Shown: in pieces, positions 44,656 through 49,766 of the stretch
How the letters are laid out: every line of letters begins with the position of its first letter
Numbering within the stretch: the first letter of the stretch is position 1
Notes under the pieces: model-generated
What the model was told of the DNA's origin: nothing
What the model saw: the letters and a program-made list of their open reading frames with translations, nothing else
Databases searched by the model: none
Translations under genes and position numbers: made by a program
NCBI RefSeq assembly: GCF_900116345.1
Contig: NZ_FPAH01000018.1
Coordinates: 1 to 49,766 of the forward strand
Source: Succinivibrio dextrinosolvens
GTDB taxonomy: Bacteria; Pseudomonadota; Gammaproteobacteria; Enterobacterales; Succinivibrionaceae
Length of the DNA: 49,766 nucleotides
Direction: 5' to 3'

Positions 44656-44684
44656 CATACGCCCGCTTCTCTGCAGGGCGTATA
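44656..44684 (+). other. Stem-loop between uxaA and kdgK
   Basis: ATACGCCC pairs with GGGCGTAT around an 11-base loop, with no T-run. It lies in a 141-bp gap and may be an RNA processing or stability signal. Confidence 0.45.
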
Positions 44685-44741
44685 ATCTGAAGGATAAAAC
44701 ATACTTTAATTACTACAAACATAGTCAGGAGAACATACATA

Positions 44742-45698
44742 ATGGAAAAAGGTTTACTGCTGACAGGTGAACCAATGGGCCTTCTGATTGCCAAGCAGGA
44801 AGGCGCACTTGAAACCGTGAAGGATTATTCACTGGATGTTGCAGGTGCTGAATTCAATGTTGCAACTGGAATTGCCCGCCTGGGCCATAAGGCCACCTAT
44901 CTTACAAAACTAGGCAATGATCCTTTCGGCAAGCTGATTGAGAATGCAATCAAACAGAACGGTATTGATAACTCTCAGGTCAGATATTCAGATACCGAAC
45001 GTACCGGCTTTATGCTAAAAGGTAAAGTATCCAACGGTGATCCTCAGATCTTCTATTTCCGTTCAGGCTCAGCTGCCTCAACACTATCAGAGAGCGATGT
45101 TGAAAGCGTAGATTTCTCAAAATTCTCAAATCTGCATCTGACAGGAATCATGGCTGCAGTTTCAGAATCAACTCTGAAGGCTGTTTACAAGCTCATTGAA
45201 CTTGGCCGCAAAGCCGGACTCTACATTTCCTTTGATCCTAATCTTAGACCTCAGCTGTGGAAATCAAAGGAGATTATGGTCAGAACCTTAAATGACATCG
45301 CCTCAAAAGTGGATATGGTTCTGCCAGGTGAAGGAGAAGGAGACATTCTCTGCGGCAGCAGTGATCCTAAAAAGATTAATGAGTTCTACCTTAACAACGG
45401 AGCCTCCTGTGTAATCACCAAATGCGGTCCGAAAGGAGCCTTCTGCAGTACCCGTGACGGCGATATAAAGGTCGCAGGCTTCATCATTGATAAGGTGGTA
45501 GATACAGTCGGTGCCGGTGACGGTTTTGCAGCCGGAGTACTTTCTGCCCATATGGAAGGACTTCCTCTTGAGAAGGCGGTAGAGAGAGGCTGTGCCATTG
45601 GCGCAATTCAGTGCACCTTCAGAGGAGATAATGAAGGTCTGCCTACCCCTGAGGAATTAGAGAAATTCATAGCATCACACAAGCGCTGTGTTTTTTAG
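44742..45698 (+). CDS. kdgK: 2-keto-3-deoxygluconate kinase, module B copy
   Basis: This is a PfkB-family KDG kinase of 318 residues and a close paralog of the gene at 28397; both share the GEPMGLLIAKQEGALETVKD start and the DTVGAGDGFAAGVLS catalytic motif. The strong similarity suggests recent duplication of the kdgK-eda pair. It lies before eda at the end of module B, whereas in module A the pair is first. CAGGAGAAC precedes the ATG. Confidence 0.95.
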   Translation: MEKGLLLTGEPMGLLIAKQEGALETVKDYSLDVAGAEFNVATGIARLGHKATYLTKLGNDPFGKLIENAIKQNGIDNSQVRYSDTERTGFMLKGKVSNGDPQIFYFRSGSAASTLSESDVESVDFSKFSNLHLTGIMAAVSESTLKAVYKLIELGRKAGLYISFDPNLRPQLWKSKEIMVRTLNDIASKVDMVLPGEGEGDILCGSSDPKKINEFYLNNGASCVITKCGPKGAFCSTRDGDIKVAGFIIDKVVDTVGAGDGFAAGVLSAHMEGLPLEKAVERGCAIGAIQCTFRGDNEGLPTPEELEKFIASHKRCVF

Positions 45699-45707
45699 GA
45701 GATAAAA

Positions 45708-46349
45708 ATGAAATTCAAAGTATTAAGCGAGATTGAAGCAGTCGGTATTGTTCCTCTGGTAGTGCTTGAGGATGCTAAACAGGCAGCACCTTTAGCTCAT
45801 GCCTTATGCGACGGAGGAATTCCAATTGCAGAGGTAACCTTCAGAACCGCTGCAGCTGCCGAGGCTATCAGAAATATGGTTAAAGAGTGTCCTGATATGC
45901 TGGTAGGTTCCGGTACTGTGCACAACGTCGATCAGGCCTGGGCAACTCTTGATAACGGAGGAAAGTTTGTAATTACACCAGGCTTTAATCCAAAGGTTGT
46001 GGACTGGTGTTTGAAGCATGATCTTGCAATCTGCCCTGGCACTGTAACCCCATCTGATCTTGAGCCGGCTTTAGACTTCGGTCTTGAAGTAGTTAAGTTC
46101 TTCCCTGCAGGCGCCTACGGCGGCACCAAGACACTTAAGGCGCTGGCTGGTCCTTATGCCTCAATCAAGTTTGTTCCTACAGGCGGTGTAAATCTTGAGA
46201 ATCTATCAGAGTACCTAAGTCTTAAGAACGTTGCTGCGGTTGGCGGAAGCTTTGTTCCTGATCCTAAGCAGGTTAAGGCAGAGGATTACAAGGGAATAAC
46301 CGCATCCTGTCAGGATATTCTTGCAAAGGTTAAAGCAATTCGCGGATAA
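45708..46349 (+). CDS. eda: KDPG aldolase, module B copy
   Basis: This 213-residue aldolase is about 90% identical, by eye, to the copy at 27745. The catalytic Glu (AEVTFRT) and Schiff-base Lys (VVKFFPAGAYGG) are conserved. It starts 9 bp after kdgK with AGGAG and is the last gene of module B, followed by a strong terminator. Confidence 0.95.
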   Translation: MKFKVLSEIEAVGIVPLVVLEDAKQAAPLAHALCDGGIPIAEVTFRTAAAAEAIRNMVKECPDMLVGSGTVHNVDQAWATLDNGGKFVITPGFNPKVVDWCLKHDLAICPGTVTPSDLEPALDFGLEVVKFFPAGAYGGTKTLKALAGPYASIKFVPTGGVNLENLSEYLSLKNVAAVGGSFVPDPKQVKAEDYKGITASCQDILAKVKAIRG

Positions 46350-46372
46350 AGATTTTTTGTTTGATTGTATGC

Positions 46373-46403
46373 AAAACGGAGGTCTTAGATCTCCGTTTTT
46401 TTT
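46373..46403 (+). terminator. Rho-independent terminator of module B
   Basis: AACGGAG pairs with CTCCGTT around a 9-base loop, followed by a run of T. It closes the nine-gene stretch from the activator to eda. Confidence 0.88.
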
Positions 46404-46581
46404 GCACCAAATCACATTTCGTGATGCTTGCCTAATTTTTTCAATTCAAAAACATTAAAAAATGTTAACCATCTGAAAAACGTGTAAAATACATTTTGCC
46501 TATATAAAAAATAATTAACAATAATTCTTAATAATAAAAATTATACCCTATGGGAAGCGGGGCCAAACTACAGGAGTTTTT

Positions 46582-46920
46582 ATGAAGTTTTCTTCTGCAT
46601 GTATACTTCTCACAGCTATAGCTTTTAACTGTTTATTTATAACAGGTTGTTTCAATAAAACGGCAAAGATCGTTCCAAACAATTGGAATTGCCGTCCTGA
46701 TACCACTTCTGCACTGTCTCACAGAATTGAAAAACTTGAACAGGAAGGAAAAATAGATAACGCTTCGGATTTTATTGATCGTTGTCAGCTGGATAAACTT
46801 GGAATCTTCAGTGAAGATTACGAGAAACTATGTAACAGTGAGGATTTCAAGGCAGCTGAAGAAAAACTGATTGCAAAGTGGAAAAAGGAAGCCAATATAG
46901 CCTATACCGAGGAATACTGA
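46582..46920 (+). CDS. Small lipoprotein, paralog 1
   Basis: This is a 112-residue predicted lipoprotein with lipobox ITGC (Cys23) after a hydrophobic signal. The mature part is polar and helical: NNWNCRPDTTSALSHRIEKL, then a conserved FIDRCQLDKLGIFSEDYEKL. It is clearly paralogous to the gene at 49234, differing mostly by single substitutions. CAGGAG precedes the ATG. No known family was recognised. Two cysteines in the mature domain (in WNC and RCQ), conserved in the paralog, could form a disulphide. Confidence 0.7.
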   Translation: MKFSSACILLTAIAFNCLFITGCFNKTAKIVPNNWNCRPDTTSALSHRIEKLEQEGKIDNASDFIDRCQLDKLGIFSEDYEKLCNSEDFKAAEEKLIAKWKKEANIAYTEEY

Positions 46921-46953
46921 AAGGTTCCGACCTATTGCCTTTCCTTCCAGAAA

Positions 46954-46975
46954 AATGGAGCTCAATGGCTCCATT
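46954..46975. terminator. Bidirectional terminator between lipoprotein 1 and the aminotransferase gene
   Basis: AATGGAGC pairs with GCTCCATT around a 6-base loop, with CTTT on the plus strand and a TTTTTC run on the minus strand. It lies between convergent genes; the stem is immediately next to the aminotransferase stop. Confidence 0.65.
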
Positions 46976-46977
46976 CT

Positions 46978-48144
46978 TTAATTCTGGCAGAATACCTTTT
47001 TAAAGCGCTTTAAAGCTTCTTTTAAAGTATCCTTGGTACAGGCAAGATTGATTCTTATAAAGCTATCCTGAGGAGAGTGATACATCTCTCCGTCATTTAT
47101 ATAAAGTTTGCCTTCATCTATTAGTTTGTTCTTTATCTCTTCGCCACTAAGCTCAAGTGAGGAACAGTCCACCCAGGCAAGATAGGTACTCTCAAGAGGG
47201 GCAACTCTGATATCAGGATAATTCTCAGTAAAGAAGGCTTTTAAAATCTGATAGTTCTCCTGAATATAGTCGTTAAGCTCTAAAAGCCAGTCATCACACT
47301 CTGTATAGGCAGCTATGGTTGCAGCAACACCGAATACATTGACATCACAGATTTCATTGATATTGATCTGACGGTCGATTCTGTACTGATAATCTTTATT
47401 TCTACAGATAACATGAGCACTCTTAAGACCTGCAATATTAAAGGTCTTGCTTGGAGCTCCAAGGGTAATCAGATGATCGTTGTACCCCTCATTAACAGTT
47501 GAGAAGGCATGAAAGATACTGCCTTTTGGTCTGATATCACAGTGAATTTCATCAGAAATAACAATCAGATTATGTGCTCTGGCAATCTCAGAGAGCCTCT
47601 TAAGCTCATCTGAATGCCACAGTCTTCCGGATGGATTGTGAGGATTGCAGACTAAAAGAACTCTGGCCTTCTCTGAGGATGCCCTCTTTTCAAGATCATC
47701 AAAATCAATAGAGAACTTTCCATCCCTATATAACAGCCTGTTCTCTGAGGCTACCAGACCGGAATTTCTGATACAGCTGAAAAAACAGTTGTAGGCAGGA
47801 GACTGCAGGATGACCTCATCCCCAGGCTGTGTCAAAGCCTGAAGTACGGCTGTCAAAGCAGGAACAATACCTGGGACCGGCATAATCCAGTCGCGCTCAA
47901 GATCAACTCCGTAATGTCTTTTGTTAAAAGAGATGATGGCATTGTAATAGTCATCATTCTCGGTTGCATAACCAAATACACCATGAGCGGCACATCGGTT
48001 TACAGCCTCATAGATAGGAGGAGCAACTTTAAAATCCATATCTGCAACCCACAAAGGCAGCAGATCGGGATCAGACAGAGTATCCCACTTGTAGGAGAAG
48101 GTACCGCGTCTGTCTACCTTCTCATCAAAGTTAAACTTAACCAT
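46978..48144 (-). CDS. PLP-dependent aminotransferase / cystathionine beta-lyase (MalY/PatB family)
   Basis: This is a 388-residue fold-type I PLP enzyme of the MalY/PatB group, which cleaves C-S bonds in cystathionine or cysteine conjugates. It has LWVADMDFKVAPPIYEA at the N-terminus, NPHNPSGRLW, ISDEIHCDI (PLP-contacting Asp) and the PLP-binding Lys233 in LGAPSKTFNIAGL. Its start overlaps the end of the upstream DUF3737 gene by 8 bp, which implies translational coupling. The exact substrate (cystathionine or another amino acid) is not determined. Confidence 0.92.
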   Translation of the reverse strand: MVKFNFDEKVDRRGTFSYKWDTLSDPDLLPLWVADMDFKVAPPIYEAVNRCAAHGVFGYATENDDYYNAIISFNKRHYGVDLERDWIMPVPGIVPALTAVLQALTQPGDEVILQSPAYNCFFSCIRNSGLVASENRLLYRDGKFSIDFDDLEKRASSEKARVLLVCNPHNPSGRLWHSDELKRLSEIARAHNLIVISDEIHCDIRPKGSIFHAFSTVNEGYNDHLITLGAPSKTFNIAGLKSAHVICRNKDYQYRIDRQININEICDVNVFGVAATIAAYTECDDWLLELNDYIQENYQILKAFFTENYPDIRVAPLESTYLAWVDCSSLELSGEEIKNKLIDEGKLYINDGEMYHSPQDSFIRINLACTKDTLKEALKRFKKVFCQN

Positions 48145-48985
48145 TCACGACCTCGATTACACAGTCATTAGGAGCTTTGGCATTTGCATCTCTGATAATC
48201 TCTCCCACTGACTCGACTATAATTTTTCCGCTGAGAGGATTCTTTATGCTGGTAACATGACCTTTAATCTGTGCATCAATTGAGGAATACTCAAAGGCCA
48301 GATCACAGTCCTCATCAAAGGAGCAGTTGATAAGCTTGAGATTCTTTGCGTAGCACAGAGGCTGTGTCCCCTTGATCTTACAGTTTATAAGAGTCAGGTT
48401 TTCTGAGTGCCAGCCTAAAAACTCACCTGAAATACTGCAGTTTTCAACGGTTACGTTTTTAGCTTCCCAGAAGGCATCCTTAGTCTCAAGATTACTGTTT
48501 CTGATTGTTACATTGGAACAGTTCTGGAAGGAATAGTTACCGTGCAGCTCAAAATTCTCCACCTCAATATTGGAGCTGTTCATAAAAATGTAATCAGCAT
48601 GAACCGCCTTGATATGAGAAGCAGTGATGTCAGTACAGTCCCATAAGGTTTCCAGAGCATCTGTAAACTCAACATTCTCAAGCTTTAAACCGCTGCAGCG
48701 TCTGAACATTTTAGGCGCAATTACCAGAGTATCCTTCATGGTTAAATCATGAGAGTACCAGATGGCTGCTCTGCCGCCGGTTTCAAACACACATTTCTCA
48801 ATCAGGGCATGATTGGCGTGCCAGAAAGGATATTTTCCGCTAAAGGATGAATCAGTACAGGTAACATTGGTACACTCTTTGATTGCAGACTCACCGTTTA
48901 GAACCTTAATCTTGGAAAGAGAAAGATCACTAAGATAAAAAAGAGGTCTTTCGCCTTCAAATTCTTTGTTTTCAATAATATTCAT
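48137..48985 (-). CDS. DUF3737-family right-handed beta-helix protein
   Basis: This 282-residue protein is made of short repeats of about 20 residues with alternating hydrophobic and Asn/Cys positions, such as CTNVTCTDSSFSG, CSNVTIRNSNLET and AKNVTVENCSISG. This pattern forms a parallel beta-helix and matches the DUF3737 family. No signal peptide is present. It overlaps the aminotransferase gene by 8 bp, and this pairing recurs in other bacteria as far as I recall. Its function is unknown. The 248-bp gap upstream holds no recognised gene. Confidence 0.85.
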   Translation of the reverse strand: MNIIENKEFEGERPLFYLSDLSLSKIKVLNGESAIKECTNVTCTDSSFSGKYPFWHANHALIEKCVFETGGRAAIWYSHDLTMKDTLVIAPKMFRRCSGLKLENVEFTDALETLWDCTDITASHIKAVHADYIFMNSSNIEVENFELHGNYSFQNCSNVTIRNSNLETKDAFWEAKNVTVENCSISGEFLGWHSENLTLINCKIKGTQPLCYAKNLKLINCSFDEDCDLAFEYSSIDAQIKGHVTSIKNPLSGKIIVESVGEIIRDANAKAPNDCVIEVVNG

Positions 48986-49233
48986 ATGTATTGGATTATT
49001 ATCGCTTTTTATCGTTAAACATCAGTTAGCCGGAGTTTAACACAAAAGCAAAATGATGAAATTGAGCAAAGTAAAAAGAATTCTCAATTGGTAAAAATTT
49101 CTCTTCAGAAAGAATACTCTTTTCCAAAGGAGTGAGCATTTAACCAATCTTTAACCTCTTGAAGTATAAGTGTTAAATAATTTTTGTCCTGTAAAATAAA
49201 ATTCAGTAATGGTGAAAACAAACGGGAGTATTC

Positions 49234-49569
49234 ATGAAGAAATTTTCAGGATGTATTCTGCTTTCAGCGATAGTTATTAACACTTTTTTTCTAACCGGAT
49301 GCCACGATAAAACAGCGCAGATAGAACCAAATAACTGGAACTGCAGACAGGATGACACTTCTGAACTGGCCCATAGAATAGAAAAGCTTGAGCATGAAGG
49401 TAAAATCGATGATGCTTCAGAGTTCATCGATCATTGTCAGCAGGATAAGCTGGGAATTTTCAGTGAAGAGTATGAGAACCTGACCTTCAGCAACAACTAC
49501 GAAACCGATCATGAAAAACTCTTTGCCAAGTGGAAAAGAGAGGCTGCCGCACAGTCAGGTGCGTACTGA
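49234..49569 (+). CDS. Small lipoprotein, paralog 2
   Basis: This is a 111-residue predicted lipoprotein with lipobox LTGC (Cys23). It is paralogous to the gene at 46582: NNWNCRQDDTSELAHRIEKL and FIDHCQQDKLGIFSEEYENL line up with few changes, and lengths and start sites agree. The C-terminal tails differ. GGGAG precedes the ATG. The function is unknown. Confidence 0.7.
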   Translation: MKKFSGCILLSAIVINTFFLTGCHDKTAQIEPNNWNCRQDDTSELAHRIEKLEHEGKIDDASEFIDHCQQDKLGIFSEEYENLTFSNNYETDHEKLFAKWKREAAAQSGAY

Positions 49570-49659
49570 TCCTCTAGCATTTTCTCTCAATCAGAACAGA
49601 AGGAATACTGAGAAGAAATTTTCTTCTAACACTTTCTTATATCAAGGCACAAACAAATT

Positions 49660-49766
49660 CTAAACAATTCGCCATGAAGCAATGGCTTTATCTTTTGAAC
49701 TTATGACAATTGGAATTCTGATTAGATCTTTTAGAGGAAGAATCTCTCCGTAGCGTTTATCCAGAA
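49660..49766 (-). pseudogene. Possible C-terminal fragment of a LysR-like protein, cut by an early stop
   Basis: An open minus-strand frame from the right edge to a TAG at 49660-49662 encodes 34 residues: LDKRYGEILPLKDL, then IRIPIVISSKDKAIASW, then RIV. This vaguely resembles a mid-domain segment of LysR-type effector domains, which would normally continue well beyond this point. It may be a truncated gene, a frameshift, or a chance frame. Confidence 0.25.

Overview
The window looks like chromosome from a low-to-moderate GC gammaproteobacterium, most probably of the Succinivibrionaceae (Aeromonadales). The reasons are a gammaproteobacterial core set (rsmI beside rnpB and opposite an LpoA lipoprotein, rplM-rpsI, sspB), Na+-driven TRAP transporters feeding an anaerobe-style hexuronate route, and two AAA-ATPase/PD-(D/E)XK proteins of a family common in gut bacteria. 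The family placement is inference; no 16S gene is present.

Layout. 1-6.2 kb: the N-terminal part of an AAA-ATPase-like protein running off the left edge, an Asp/Glu racemase, an AraC regulator divergent from an MFS transporter, a small VOC protein, and an orphan fused TRAP permease. 6.4-10.6 kb: RNase P RNA, rsmI, a VanX/DdpX-type dipeptidase lipoprotein, and lpoA. 10.7-12.3 kb: two tandem paralogs of a helical protein that resembles type III secretion EspA/SseB filament proteins (a third copy is at 32.7 kb). 12.6-18.3 kb: sspB, a YolD-like plus Y-family polymerase pair, an orphan periplasmic binding protein, and a chemoreceptor. 18.6-20 kb: rpsI, rplM and a small membrane protein.

20.3-46.4 kb is the metabolic core: two hexuronate/aldonate modules arranged back to back. 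Module A (minus strand) is regulator - kdgK - eda - TRAP P/Q/M - uxaC - uxuA - uxuB, the glucuronate/fructuronate/mannonate route. Module B (plus strand) is regulator - TRAP P/Q/M - LgoD-like dehydrogenase - uxaB - uxaA - kdgK - eda, the L-galactonate/tagaturonate/altronate route. Each module has its own PrpR-type sigma-54 activator, its own KDG kinase and KDPG aldolase, and a near-identical -24/-12 promoter (29696-29711 minus, 37486-37501 plus). Both routes meet at 2-keto-3-deoxygluconate and end in pyruvate plus glyceraldehyde-3-phosphate. UxaC of module A could also feed galacturonate into module B. Between the modules lie a zinc-ribbon protein, the third EspA-like gene and a second AAA-ATPase/nuclease gene.

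46.5-49.8 kb: two paralogous small lipoproteins flank a DUF3737 beta-helix/MalY-PatB aminotransferase pair, followed by what may be the end of a truncated regulator.

The most interesting items are the three EspA/SseB-like genes with conserved ends, a variable central segment and a shared upstream element, and the mirrored sugar-acid modules. No CRISPR array, tRNA, insertion sequence or prophage was recognised. All comparisons were made by eye; no database search was run.
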